Of a stretch of 43,641 nt of DNA, positions 9,974 through 17,688 are shown piece by piece (positions within the stretch are counted from its first letter, which is position 1; each line of letters starts with the position of its first letter). Under the pieces are notes generated by a model that was given only the letters and a program-made list of their open reading frames with translations, did no database searches and was not told where the DNA came from. The position numbers were made by a program, and so were the translations under genes. The DNA comes from Erwinia oleae. Its GTDB lineage: Bacteria > Pseudomonadota > Gammaproteobacteria > Enterobacterales > Enterobacteriaceae. The stretch spans positions 1-43,641 of the forward strand of contig NZ_JNVB01000035.1 of NCBI RefSeq assembly GCF_000770305.1, read 5' to 3'.

Positions 9974-11263
9974 ATGGTCAAATTAGATAAGAACGATCCC
10001 CTGATGCTGGCAAGACAATTGCCATCACAAACTATAGCCCTGATCCTGGCGGGCGGCCGCGGTACGCGCCTGAAAGACCTGACCGCCAAACGCGCCAAAC
10101 CTGCCGTACACTTTGGCGGTAAATTCCGTATCATCGATTTTGCGCTCTCCAACTGCCTCAACTCCGGCATTCGACGCATCGCGGTGATCACCCAGTATCA
10201 ATCGCACACGCTGGTGCAGCACATTCAGCGCGGCTGGTCGTTCCTGACGGAAGAGATGAATGAGTTTGTCGATCTGCTGCCTGCTCAGCAGCGGCTGTCA
10301 ACGGAGCACTGGTACCGCGGCACCGCCGATGCCGTCACCCAGAACCTCGATATCATTCGGCGCTACGATGCGCAGTACGTGGTGGTGCTGGCGGGCGATC
10401 ACATCTACAAGATGGACTATTCGCGGATGCTGCTTGACCACGTGGAAAACGCTGCGAAATGCACCATCGCCTGCCTGCCCGTGCCTCTGGAAGAGGCCAG
10501 CGCGTTTGGCGTGATGGCGGTGGGCGATAATAACCGCGTGAGCGCGTTCCTGGAAAAACCGGCCGATCCGCCGCACATGCCGGGCGATGAAAAACAGGCG
10601 CTTGCCAGCATGGGCATCTATGCTTTCAATGCGGATTACCTTTACCAACTGTTGGAAGAGGATCTGCAAAACCCGAACTCTAATCACGACTTCGGCAAGG
10701 ACATTTTGCCGAAGGTGGTTGAGGCAGGCGAGGCGCTGGCACACTCCTTCAGCGACTCCTGCGTACAGAGCGACGACACAGCGCCGCCGTACTGGCGCGA
10801 TGTCGGGACACTGGAAGCCTACTGGAAGGCTAACCTCGATTTGGCTTCGGTCACGCCGGAGCTGGATATGTACGACCAGAACTGGCCGATCCGCACGCAT
10901 ACCGAACCGCTGCCGCCGGCAAAATTTGTTCAGGACCGATCCGGCAGTCACGGTATGACCATGAACTCACTGGTATCGGGCGGCTGCATTATTTCCGGCT
11001 CGGTGGTGGTGAATTCCGTGCTGTTTTCCCGCGTGCGGGTTAACTCATTCTGCAATATTGAATCATCCGTTCTTTCACCGGATGTCGTGGTAGGGCGCTC
11101 CTGTCGCCTGCGCCGCTGCGTTATCGATCGCGCCTGTATTTTACCCGAAGGCACGGTGATTGGTGAAAACCCGGATGACGACGCGCGTCGCTTTTACCGT
11201 TCCGAAGAGGGAATTGTGCTTGTTACGCGAGCAATGCTGGCGAAGCTGGGCTGGCAGGACTAG
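9974..11263 (+). CDS. glgC: Glucose-1-phosphate adenylyltransferase
   Basis: GlgC makes ADP-glucose and pyrophosphate from glucose-1-phosphate and ATP, the committed and allosterically controlled step of bacterial glycogen synthesis. The protein is 429 residues (E. coli 431). The nucleotide-binding motif [21 protein letters not shown] lies near residue 20, and the Lys of [10 protein letters not shown] is where fructose-1,6-bisphosphate binds in E. coli. WYRGTADAV and the substrate-binding EKPA motif follow. The C-terminal third is a left-handed beta-helix with hexapeptide repeats ([18 protein letters not shown]). A good Shine-Dalgarno, CAGGAG, precedes the start. Confidence 0.98.
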   Translation: MVKLDKNDPLMLARQLPSQTIALILAGGRGTRLKDLTAKRAKPAVHFGGKFRIIDFALSNCLNSGIRRIAVITQYQSHTLVQHIQRGWSFLTEEMNEFVDLLPAQQRLSTEHWYRGTADAVTQNLDIIRRYDAQYVVVLAGDHIYKMDYSRMLLDHVENAAKCTIACLPVPLEEASAFGVMAVGDNNRVSAFLEKPADPPHMPGDEKQALASMGIYAFNADYLYQLLEEDLQNPNSNHDFGKDILPKVVEAGEALAHSFSDSCVQSDDTAPPYWRDVGTLEAYWKANLDLASVTPELDMYDQNWPIRTHTEPLPPAKFVQDRSGSHGMTMNSLVSGGCIISGSVVVNSVLFSRVRVNSFCNIESSVLSPDVVVGRSCRLRRCVIDRACILPEGTVIGENPDDDARRFYRSEEGIVLVTRAMLAKLGWQD

Positions 11264-11352
11264 ATATTAATAATAACGCGCAGTTTGGCAAAGAAAGGCA
11301 CAAGCATAATCGATGCGGGGGATCGCGTCAGGATACGGTGAAGGAGCCGATG

Positions 11353-12786
11353 ATGCAGGTTTTACATGTCTGTTCAGAAATTTTCCCGCTGCTTAAAACC
11401 GGCGGGCTTGCTGATGTTGTAGGAGCATTACCGGCCGCGCAGATCGCTGAAGGCACTGATACGCGCGTGCTGGTTCCGGGTTTCCCGGATATCAAGAAAG
11501 GCATCGCCAACACGAAAGTGGTGGCGAAGCTGAATACCTTTGCGGGTGATGTCGAGCTGCTCTTTGGTCTGTTTGACGGGGTGGGGATCTACATTATCGA
11601 CGCGCCGGATCTCTATGATCGGCCCGGCAGCCCCTACCACGATGAGTCGCAGTATGCCTATGTGGATAACTATCTGCGCTTTGCGCTGCTGGGCTGGATG
11701 GGCTGCGAAATGGGCTGCGGCCTGGACACCTGGTGGCGGCCGGACGTGGTGCATGCGCACGACTGGCATGCCGGCCTGGCCTGCGCCTATCTGGCGGCGC
11801 GAGGTCGACCGGCTAAATCAGTGTTTACCGTGCACAACCTCGCCTATCAGGGGCTGTTCGCCGCGAAGCATTTGGATGAGATCCAACTGCCGCCGTCCTT
11901 CTTCGACATGCACGGTCTGGAGTTCTTCGGTCAGATTTCCTATCTGAAAGCGGGACTGTTTTTTGCCGATCACATCACGGCGGTAAGCCCCACCTACGCG
12001 CGTGAGATAACGCTGGCGGAGTTTGGTTACGGCATGGAAGATCTCCTGCGCCAGCGGCACATGGAAGGCAGACTGACCGGCATTCTGAACGGCGTCGATC
12101 CGAATATCTGGGATCCGGCGCAGGATCTGCTGCTGACGGCGCGCTACAACCGCGACGTGCTGGATGCCAAACAGGAGAACAAACGCCAGCTGCAAATCAC
12201 CATGGGCCTGAAGATTGACGACAAGGTGCCGATATTTGCTGTGGTCAGCCGTCTGACCAAACAGAAAGGGCTGGATCTGGTGCTGGAGGCGCTGCCGGGC
12301 CTTCTGGAGCAGGGCGGTCAACTGGTGCTGTTAGGCGCGGGCGATGCCGTGCTGCAACAGGGATTCCTCGCCGCAGCGGCGGAATACCCCGGGCAGGTTG
12401 GCGTACAGATTGGTTATCACGAGGCGTTCTCACACCGCATTATGGGCGGCGCCGACGTGATTATGGTGCCAAGCCGCTTCGAACCCTGCGGTCTGACGCA
12501 GCTTTATGGTCTGAAATACGGCACGCTGCCGCTGGTGCGTCGCACTGGCGGGCTGGCCGATACGGTGTTTGACAGCTCCCTGGAGAATCTGGCTGACGGT
12601 GTCGCCAGTGGTTTTGCCTTTGAAGACAGTAACGCCTGGTCATTACTGCGCGCAATACGACGTGCATTCGTTCTCTGGTCACGTCCTTCGCTGTGGCGCT
12701 ATGTTCAGCGTCAGGCAATGGCGATGGATTTTAGCTGGCAGGTAGCCGCCGTGGCCTATCGCGATCTCTATCAACGGCTGTTGTAA
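11353..12786 (+). CDS. glgA: Glycogen synthase (ADP-glucose, GT5)
   Basis: GlgA transfers glucose from ADP-glucose to the non-reducing end of alpha-1,4 glucan. Starting at the second of two adjacent ATGs (11353) gives MQVLHVCSE and 477 residues, exactly the E. coli length, with AAGGAG six bases upstream. A GTG at 11338 and the ATG at 11350 are less likely starts. The ADP-glucose-binding KTGGLADV motif begins at K15. [23 protein letters not shown] and the C-terminal [27 protein letters not shown] catalytic segment are all present. It lies 89 bases after glgC and 21 bases before glgP. Confidence 0.97.
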   Translation: MQVLHVCSEIFPLLKTGGLADVVGALPAAQIAEGTDTRVLVPGFPDIKKGIANTKVVAKLNTFAGDVELLFGLFDGVGIYIIDAPDLYDRPGSPYHDESQYAYVDNYLRFALLGWMGCEMGCGLDTWWRPDVVHAHDWHAGLACAYLAARGRPAKSVFTVHNLAYQGLFAAKHLDEIQLPPSFFDMHGLEFFGQISYLKAGLFFADHITAVSPTYAREITLAEFGYGMEDLLRQRHMEGRLTGILNGVDPNIWDPAQDLLLTARYNRDVLDAKQENKRQLQITMGLKIDDKVPIFAVVSRLTKQKGLDLVLEALPGLLEQGGQLVLLGAGDAVLQQGFLAAAAEYPGQVGVQIGYHEAFSHRIMGGADVIMVPSRFEPCGLTQLYGLKYGTLPLVRRTGGLADTVFDSSLENLADGVASGFAFEDSNAWSLLRAIRRAFVLWSRPSLWRYVQRQAMAMDFSWQVAAVAYRDLYQRLL

Positions 12787-12807
12787 ACAGGAATTGGGAA
12801 AACTGAC

Positions 12808-15255
12808 ATGAACGCACCTTTTACCTATACCGCTCCCACGCTCAGCGTGGATGCGTTGAAGCATTCCATTGCTTACAAGCTGATGTTTACGATTGGCAAG
12901 GATCCGTCGATTGCCAACAAACACGAATGGCTCAATGCCACTCTGCTGGCGGTGCGCGATCGGATGGTGGAGCGCTGGCTGCGTTCAAATCGGGCTCAGC
13001 TTTCCCAGGACGTGCGGCAGGTTTACTACCTGTCGATGGAGTTTCTGGTTGGCCGTACATTATCAAACGCGCTGCTGGCGATGGGCATGTACGAAGACGC
13101 ACAGGCCGCGCTGGAAGAGATGGGCTTCAATCTGGACGATCTGATTGAAGAAGAGAACGATCCCGGTCTCGGCAACGGTGGTCTTGGTCGGTTGGCGGCC
13201 TGCTTTCTGGATTCGCTGGCGACGCTCGGCCTGCCGGGGCGCGGCTACGGCATTCGTTACGACTATGGCATGTTCAAGCAAAACATCGTCGATGGCCGGC
13301 AGATGGAGTCCCCGGACTACTGGCTGGAATACGGCAACCCGTGGGAATTCCAGCGTTTTAACACGCGCCACAAGGTACGTTTCGGCGGTCGTATTCAGAT
13401 GGAAGGCAGCCACGCGCGCTGGCTGGAAACGGAAGAAGTGCTGGCGATGGCTTACGATCAAATCATTCCCGGTTTTGATACGGACGCCACCAACACGCTC
13501 AGGCTGTGGGGGGCGCAGGCAAGTAATGAGATCAATTTAGGTAAATTCAACCAGGGCGACTATTTTGCGGCGGTTGAGGACAAAAACCACTCTGAGAACG
13601 TCTCCCGCGTGCTCTACCCGGACGACTCAACCTACTCAGGTCGCGAACTGCGCCTGCGTCAGGAGTATTTCCTCGTTTCCGCCACGGTGCAGGACATTTT
13701 GCATCGCCACTGGACGATGCATCAGACCTTCGACAACCTTGCCGACAAAATTGCCATTCACCTGAACGATACGCATCCGGTGCTGGCGATCCCTGAATTA
13801 ATGCGTCTGCTGATTGATGAAAATAAGTTCACGTGGGATGACGCGTTCGACGTCGCCTGTCAGGTCTTCTCCTATACCAACCACACGCTGATGCAGGAAG
13901 CGCTGGAAACCTGGCCGGTGGATATGATCGGCAAAATTCTGCCGCGCCATCTGCAAATTATTTTTGATATTAATGATTATTTCCTGAAAACTATTCTGGA
14001 TTACTACCCGGAAGATAAGGAACTGCTGTCGCGCATCTCGATTATTGATGAAAAAGATGGCCGACGCGTGCGCATGGCGTGGCTGGCGGTAGTGGTCAGT
14101 CATAAGGTCAACGGCGTGTCGGAACTGCACTCAAACCTGATGGTGCAGTCGCTGTTTGCGGATTTCGCCGCCCTGTTTCCGGGCCGCTTCTGCAATAAAA
14201 CCAACGGCGTGACGCCGCGCCGCTGGCTGGCGCTGGCTAATCCGCCGCTTTCTGACGTGCTGGACGACACTATTGGCCGCAACTGGCGTACCGAACTGAG
14301 TCAGCTGGACGAGCTGAAGCAGCATATTGACTATCCGAGCTTCCTGACCCGCATCAGCGACGCCAAGTTACGCAACAAAAAGCGTCTGGCGGAATATGTC
14401 GCGCAGAAGCTGGATATTGTTATCGATCCGCACGCGCTGTTTGACGTGCAGATTAAGCGTATTCACGAATACAAACGCCAGTTGATGAATGTGCTGCACG
14501 TGATCACCCGTTACAACCGCATTAAGGCTAACCCGGACGCCAACTGGGTGCCGCGCGTGAACATTTTCGCCGGTAAGGCCGCCTCGGCTTACTATACTGC
14601 CAAGCATATTATCAACCTGATCAACGACGTAGCGCAGGTGATCAATAACGATCCGCAGGTGAAGAACAAGCTGAAGGTGGTGTTTATTCCTAACTACAGC
14701 GTAAGCCTGGCGCAGATCATTATTCCCGCCGCCGATCTCTCCGAACAGATTTCCCTGGCCGGAACCGAAGCCTCCGGCACCAGCAACATGAAATTCGCCC
14801 TCAACGGCGCGCTGACCATCGGTACGCTGGACGGCGCCAACGTTGAAATGCTCGAACACGTAGGCGAAGAGAATATCTTTATTTTCGGTAACACCACGCC
14901 GCAGGTGGAAGCGCTGCGCAGTAATGGTTATAACGCGCGCCAGTTCTACGAGCAGGATGCTGAACTGCATCAGGCGCTGACGCAGTTGGCCACCGGCGTC
15001 TTCAGCCCGCAGGAGCCAGGACGTTACCAGAATATTTTTGATTCGCTGGTTAACCTGGGTGACCACTACCAGCTTCTGGCCGACTATCGTAGCTATGTGG
15101 ATACGCAGGATAAGGTAGACGAAGTCTATCGCCATCCGGAAGAGTGGACGCGTAAGGCGCTACTGAATATTTCCGGAATGGGCTACTTCTCTTCGGATCG
15201 GACTATTCAGGAATATGCCGATGAGATTTGGGGAATAACGCCAATCCGGTTGTAG
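12808..15255 (+). CDS. glgP: Glycogen phosphorylase
   Basis: GlgP releases glucose-1-phosphate from glycogen with inorganic phosphate and a pyridoxal phosphate cofactor. The protein is 815 residues, the same length as E. coli GlgP. The PLP lysine is K662 in the segment [12 protein letters not shown]. Glycine-rich [15 protein letters not shown] and the active-site [10 protein letters not shown] segment are present. It ends the glgBXCAP operon. No malP gene accompanies malQ 6 kb downstream, so in this window GlgP is the only alpha-glucan phosphorylase. It could also act on maltodextrins, which is inference. Confidence 0.98.
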   Translation: MNAPFTYTAPTLSVDALKHSIAYKLMFTIGKDPSIANKHEWLNATLLAVRDRMVERWLRSNRAQLSQDVRQVYYLSMEFLVGRTLSNALLAMGMYEDAQAALEEMGFNLDDLIEEENDPGLGNGGLGRLAACFLDSLATLGLPGRGYGIRYDYGMFKQNIVDGRQMESPDYWLEYGNPWEFQRFNTRHKVRFGGRIQMEGSHARWLETEEVLAMAYDQIIPGFDTDATNTLRLWGAQASNEINLGKFNQGDYFAAVEDKNHSENVSRVLYPDDSTYSGRELRLRQEYFLVSATVQDILHRHWTMHQTFDNLADKIAIHLNDTHPVLAIPELMRLLIDENKFTWDDAFDVACQVFSYTNHTLMQEALETWPVDMIGKILPRHLQIIFDINDYFLKTILDYYPEDKELLSRISIIDEKDGRRVRMAWLAVVVSHKVNGVSELHSNLMVQSLFADFAALFPGRFCNKTNGVTPRRWLALANPPLSDVLDDTIGRNWRTELSQLDELKQHIDYPSFLTRISDAKLRNKKRLAEYVAQKLDIVIDPHALFDVQIKRIHEYKRQLMNVLHVITRYNRIKANPDANWVPRVNIFAGKAASAYYTAKHIINLINDVAQVINNDPQVKNKLKVVFIPNYSVSLAQIIIPAADLSEQISLAGTEASGTSNMKFALNGALTIGTLDGANVEMLEHVGEENIFIFGNTTPQVEALRSNGYNARQFYEQDAELHQALTQLATGVFSPQEPGRYQNIFDSLVNLGDHYQLLADYRSYVDTQDKVDEVYRHPEEWTRKALLNISGMGYFSSDRTIQEYADEIWGITPIRL

Positions 15256-15274
15256 ACTATCGTCAATAATACAT

Positions 15275-15309
15275 CCTGTAATCCGCCTGTTTGCCTGGCG
15301 GATTACAGG
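15275..15309. terminator. Perfect hairpin after glgP
   Basis: A perfect 13-bp stem, CCTGTAATCCGCC and GGCGGATTACAGG, encloses a nine-base loop, 19 bases after the glgP stop. It is followed by GAAACG rather than a T-run, so it may work as a 3' end stabiliser or a rho-linked terminator. It marks the backbone side of the accessory island that follows. The AT-rich stretch from here to 15532 shows no further element I could name. Confidence 0.55.
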
Positions 15310-15532
15310 GAAACGTTATGTAATCACGCTATTTCTCTTCTGATAAAAACACTCCCTCGATTTTCAGCGTAAACAGCGTTATTAATTAACGTAATATGAC
15401 GCACTATTACCACTTCCTGCTGAATTTACCTGATTAATGAAATGTGATGCTTGTCGTTTTTTTAAAGCGGCGAAATTGCTATTTATAGCTGCCTCCACGG
15501 CAATGAGGCTGGTTTACGGGTTAAGGACAAGG

Positions 15533-16051
15533 ATGCTGGAACGTAACGGATTACGACTTTTGACACCGGGCGAGAAATTATTAGCGAACGAACTTTTCTT
15601 CAACTCTGTCAGCTATTATCAGGTTTGGGTACATCACGGCAGTTTTCTTCCTTTTGATATGCAGGGAAATCATACGGCGATGACGCCGCTCGGCGAAATA
15701 TGGTTTGAGAGTCATGTTTACCAGGATGACTTTTTTATGGCAACCGTTGATTTTCAACATCTCTTTTTGCATGAAATGATGCATGTCTGGCAATATCAGC
15801 ATGGCATGAACGTGATGATGCGCGGCCTTTTTTCATGGGCAGCGGACTATACCTATGATTTTGATAAGAAAAGGCTCTCTGATTACTCAATGGAGCAGCA
15901 GGCGAGTATTGTTGCTGACTATTGGCTATTCAATCGTTATGAAAAGACAAAGTATATTGAGTTAAATAACTACAAAGGATACTCCCGTGATGAAAAGTCA
16001 TCAGCACTTGCGTCAAAATATAAGAAGATTTTGAGAGGCTTTCCAGAATGA
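15533..16051 (+). CDS. HExxH zinc metallopeptidase, putative secreted antibacterial effector
   Basis: The protein has 172 residues from the ATG at 15533, which has AAGGA five bases upstream. The frame is open to an ATG at 15437 (204 residues), but that start lacks a ribosome binding site. It contains LTPGEKLLANELFF (from residue 10), MTPLGEIWF and LFLHEMMHVWQYQHG. HEMMH (residues 80-84) is a canonical HExxH zinc site, and E121 in MEQQASIVADY is a candidate third ligand. I recognise this layout from small metallopeptidases annotated beside VgrG, PAAR and Rhs genes, usually called vgr-related proteins. The stop overlaps the next gene, a lipoprotein, as ATGA, which suggests an effector-immunity pair. 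The target and secretion route are unknown. It is not present here in E. coli. Confidence 0.7.
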   Translation: MLERNGLRLLTPGEKLLANELFFNSVSYYQVWVHHGSFLPFDMQGNHTAMTPLGEIWFESHVYQDDFFMATVDFQHLFLHEMMHVWQYQHGMNVMMRGLFSWAADYTYDFDKKRLSDYSMEQQASIVADYWLFNRYEKTKYIELNNYKGYSRDEKSSALASKYKKILRGFPE

Positions 16052-16395
16052 AAAAATCACTTTTTCTTTTTATGATGATGATGTTGCTGTCAGGTTGCGG
16101 TTTACAAGATTATCCGGTATTCAGGTATCAGGGTGAGGTCTTTGTACCTGATGACAATCTGGTGTGCATAAAGTCCGCTTCAAACGATATGCTTACTTTC
16201 TATACGATCAGTTCTACTGAGGATGATCACAAGACCGATCTGGCTGTTGGGAGAGATATCAAAAAGCAATATCCTGATACATGCATCAGGCTGGTTTTAA
16301 CACCCGGCGTTGAATACACCATGCTCTATATTCTGAATGGCGTTAAATATCGCGTGGTTTTCGATAGCAACGGCACAATAAACAGAAGTCCGTAA
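16048..16395 (+). CDS. Small lipoprotein, putative immunity protein (copy 1)
   Basis: This 115-residue protein has a type II signal peptide: KK, a hydrophobic run, then the lipobox LLSGC with lipidation at C17. The residue after the cysteine is Gly, which favours outer-membrane sorting. The rest would be a periplasmic domain of about 98 residues with two further cysteines. I do not recognise the family. Its start overlaps the metallopeptidase stop by four bases, so the two are translated together. A periplasm-facing lipoprotein beside a candidate peptidase effector fits an immunity role; this is inference. Copy 3 downstream is nearly identical and copy 2 diverges. Confidence 0.65.
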   Translation: MKKSLFLFMMMMLLSGCGLQDYPVFRYQGEVFVPDDNLVCIKSASNDMLTFYTISSTEDDHKTDLAVGRDIKKQYPDTCIRLVLTPGVEYTMLYILNGVKYRVVFDSNGTINRSP

Positions 16396-16412
16396 ATTCT
16401 GAAGGCATAAAA

Positions 16413-16434
16413 AAGGGCGAAAATGACCGCCCTT
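16413..16434 (+). terminator. Hairpin terminator of cassette unit 1
   Basis: AAGGGCG and CGCCCTT form a stem around AAAATGAC. It is preceded by an A-run, and the same element recurs after each lipoprotein gene. In the last unit it is the shared terminator of the third lipoprotein gene and glpD. In this copy base changes shorten the stem to 7 bp and shorten the T-run. Confidence 0.6.
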
Positions 16435-16483
16435 ATGTCATCGACAGCCGTTAAGAGGCAAGTGACATTGCCCCTGTAATATT

Positions 16484-16672
16484 GATAAGAGCAGGCTTTC
16501 TGATTACTCAATGGAACAGCAGGCGAGTATTTTTGCTGACTATTGGCTATTAAAAAGTCATGATGCGACATACTATAGCTATTTGATAAAATATAGAAAT
16601 TATCGTGAGGAAAAAAACGCTGCGTTGCTGCAATCAAAGTATCAGGAAATAATGAAAGGATTTCCGTTATGA
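16484..16672 (+). pseudogene. Orphan metallopeptidase C-terminus (fragment 2), frame open
   Basis: The sequence encodes about 62 residues in frame, from DKSRLSDYSMEQQASIF to the end KGFPL, aligning with residues 111-172 of the metallopeptidase. It has no HExxH domain and no evident ribosome binding site. An internal ATG at 16511 could give a 53-residue peptide. The first 20 residues match the full-length protein closely. The rest (LLKSHDATYYSYLIKY) is different but stays open, which suggests divergence under selection and not decay. The stop overlaps the next lipoprotein start, as in unit 1. Confidence 0.75.
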
Positions 16673-17013
16673 AGAAATTTTTTTTGCTTTTTACCTCAGT
16701 ATTTTTTCTGTCAGGATGTTGGTTTCAAGACTCATTGGTTTTTAAGAATCCCGGATATGTATATGTTTACGACAGGTTTGTTTGTATCAAGTCCTCTTCA
16801 GGCGATAGCCTCAATTACTTCATGATAAGCTCGCCTGAAAACAGGCACATGAAGCCGGTCAGATTTGGTGATAATCTGAACAGAAAATATCCCGATACCT
16901 GCATCCTGGTCGTTTTAACACCCGGTGTTGAATACACCATGCTCTATATTTTGAATGGCGTTAAATATCGCGTGGTTTTCGATAGCAACGGCACAATAAA
17001 CAGAAGCCCGTAA
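16669..17013 (+). CDS. Small lipoprotein, putative immunity protein (copy 2, divergent allele)
   Basis: This 114-residue lipoprotein has the lipobox FLSGC with lipidation at C17. Its last 30 or so residues, from VLTPGVEYTMLYI to the end, are identical to copies 1 and 3. Residues 18-82 differ widely, although CIKS, the LNYFMIS segment and KYPDTCI still align. The start overlaps the stop of C-terminal fragment 2 as ATGA. The variable part is probably the recognition surface matched to its own C-terminal fragment; this is inference. It likely needs the upstream promoter, or one inside the unit, for expression. Confidence 0.62.
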   Translation: MKKFFLLFTSVFFLSGCWFQDSLVFKNPGYVYVYDRFVCIKSSSGDSLNYFMISSPENRHMKPVRFGDNLNRKYPDTCILVVLTPGVEYTMLYILNGVKYRVVFDSNGTINRSP

Positions 17014-17030
17014 ATTCTGAAGGCATAAAA

Positions 17031-17052
17031 AAGGGCGGAAATGACCGCCCTT
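17031..17052 (+). terminator. Hairpin terminator of cassette unit 2
   Basis: AAGGGCGG and CCGCCCTT form an 8-bp stem around AAATGA. It is the second copy of the glpD-linked terminator and lies 17 bases after the lipoprotein stop. Confidence 0.6.
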
Positions 17053-17101
17053 ATGTCATCGACAGCCGTTAAGAGGCAAGTAACAGTGCCCCTGTAATAT
17101 T

Positions 17102-17289
17102 GATAAGAACAGGCTTTCTGATTACTTAATGGAACAGCAGGCGAGTATTGTTGCTGATTATTGCTATTCAATCGTTATGAAAAGACAAAGTTTATTGAGT
17201 TAAATAACGAAAAGAAATACTCCCGCGATGAAAAATCATCAGCTCTTGCGTCAAAATATAAGATGATTTTGAGAGGCTTTCCAGAATGA
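17102..17289 (+). pseudogene. Orphan metallopeptidase C-terminus (fragment 3), frameshifted
   Basis: This is a second displaced C-terminal fragment. It aligns with residues 111-172 of the full-length metallopeptidase. A one-base deletion (TATTGCTATTC against TATTGGCTATTC in the intact gene, near 17160) breaks the frame in the middle. After the frameshift the sequence is close to the full-length allele (NRYEKTKFIELNN, then SRDEKSSALASKYK, ending ILRGFPE). The HExxH part is absent. The stop overlaps the third lipoprotein start. It cannot give the full tail as it stands. Confidence 0.8.
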
Positions 17290-17633
17290 AAAAATCACTT
17301 TTTCTTTTTATGGTGATGATGTTGCTGTCAGGTTGCGGTTTACAAGATTATCCGGTATTCAGGTATCAGGGTGAGGTCTTTGTACCTGATGACAATCTGG
17401 TGTGTATAAAGTCCGCTTCGAACGATATGCTTACTTTCTATACGATCAGTTCTACTGAGGATGATCACAAGACCGATCTGGCTGTTGGGAGAGATATCAA
17501 AAAGCAATATCCTGATACATGCATCAGGCTGGTTTTAACACCCGGTGTTGAATACACCATGCTCTATATTTTGAATGGCGTTAAATATCGCGTGGTTTTC
17601 GATAGCAACGGCACAATAAACAGAAGCCCGTAA
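17286..17633 (+). CDS. Small lipoprotein, putative immunity protein (copy 3)
   Basis: A 115-residue lipoprotein with lipobox LLSGC (C17), differing from copy 1 by one residue (M10V). The two genes differ at about six nucleotides. Three of these, near the 3' end, match copy 2 instead, so this gene is recombinant. It follows the frameshifted fragment 3 with the same ATGA overlap. Since its cognate tail allele is like that of the intact effector, it would protect against the same allele as copy 1; that is inference. It is convergent with glpD and shares a terminator with it. Confidence 0.65.
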   Translation: MKKSLFLFMVMMLLSGCGLQDYPVFRYQGEVFVPDDNLVCIKSASNDMLTFYTISSTEDDHKTDLAVGRDIKKQYPDTCIRLVLTPGVEYTMLYILNGVKYRVVFDSNGTINRSP

Positions 17634-17648
17634 ATTCTGAAGGCATAA

Positions 17649-17674
17649 AAAAGGGCGGAAATGTCCGCCCTTTT
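17649..17674. terminator. Bidirectional terminator between lipoprotein copy 3 and glpD
   Basis: A perfect 11-bp stem, AAAAGGGCGGA and TCCGCCCTTTT, with an AATG loop carries an A-run on one side and a T-run on the other, so it can stop transcription from both strands. It lies 15 bases after the lipoprotein stop and 14 bases before the glpD stop. The copies in units 1 and 2 derive from it. Confidence 0.85.
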
Positions 17675-17688
17675 GTCATCGACAGCCG

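Larger units (their letters stand above)
15852..16472 (+). repeat. Tandem cassette unit 1 (C-terminus, lipoprotein, terminator, glpD tail)
   Basis: The unit starts at CCTATGATTTTGAT within the metallopeptidase gene, at about codon 107. It runs through the lipoprotein gene and terminator and ends in a 22-bp copy of the glpD 3' end (TTAAGAGGCAAGTGACATTGCC). It is 621 bp long and is followed directly by unit 2. In this unit the C-terminus is still joined to the catalytic N-terminal part. Confidence 0.85.
16473..17090 (+). repeat. Tandem cassette unit 2
   Basis: This 618-bp unit has the same layout as unit 1, beginning CCTGTAATATTGAT and ending with the glpD-tail copy TTAAGAGGCAAGTAACAGTGCC. The first part of the unit (C-terminal fragment and 5' two thirds of the lipoprotein gene) has diverged strongly from units 1 and 3. 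The last part, from about 16915, is nearly identical to theirs. Confidence 0.85.

Noticed and set aside
15437..15532. Upstream start of the metallopeptidase gene at 15437
   Set aside because: Kept only as an alternative. There is no Shine-Dalgarno at 15437, whereas AAGGA lies correctly before 15533, and the conserved region begins right after the second start.
16326..17171. Two similar minus-strand open frames (16326-16637 and 16944-17171) across the lipoprotein 3' ends
   Set aside because: They are antisense to the lipoprotein genes and terminators. They look like a repeated gene only because the tandem units are duplicated. No ribosome binding site precedes either.
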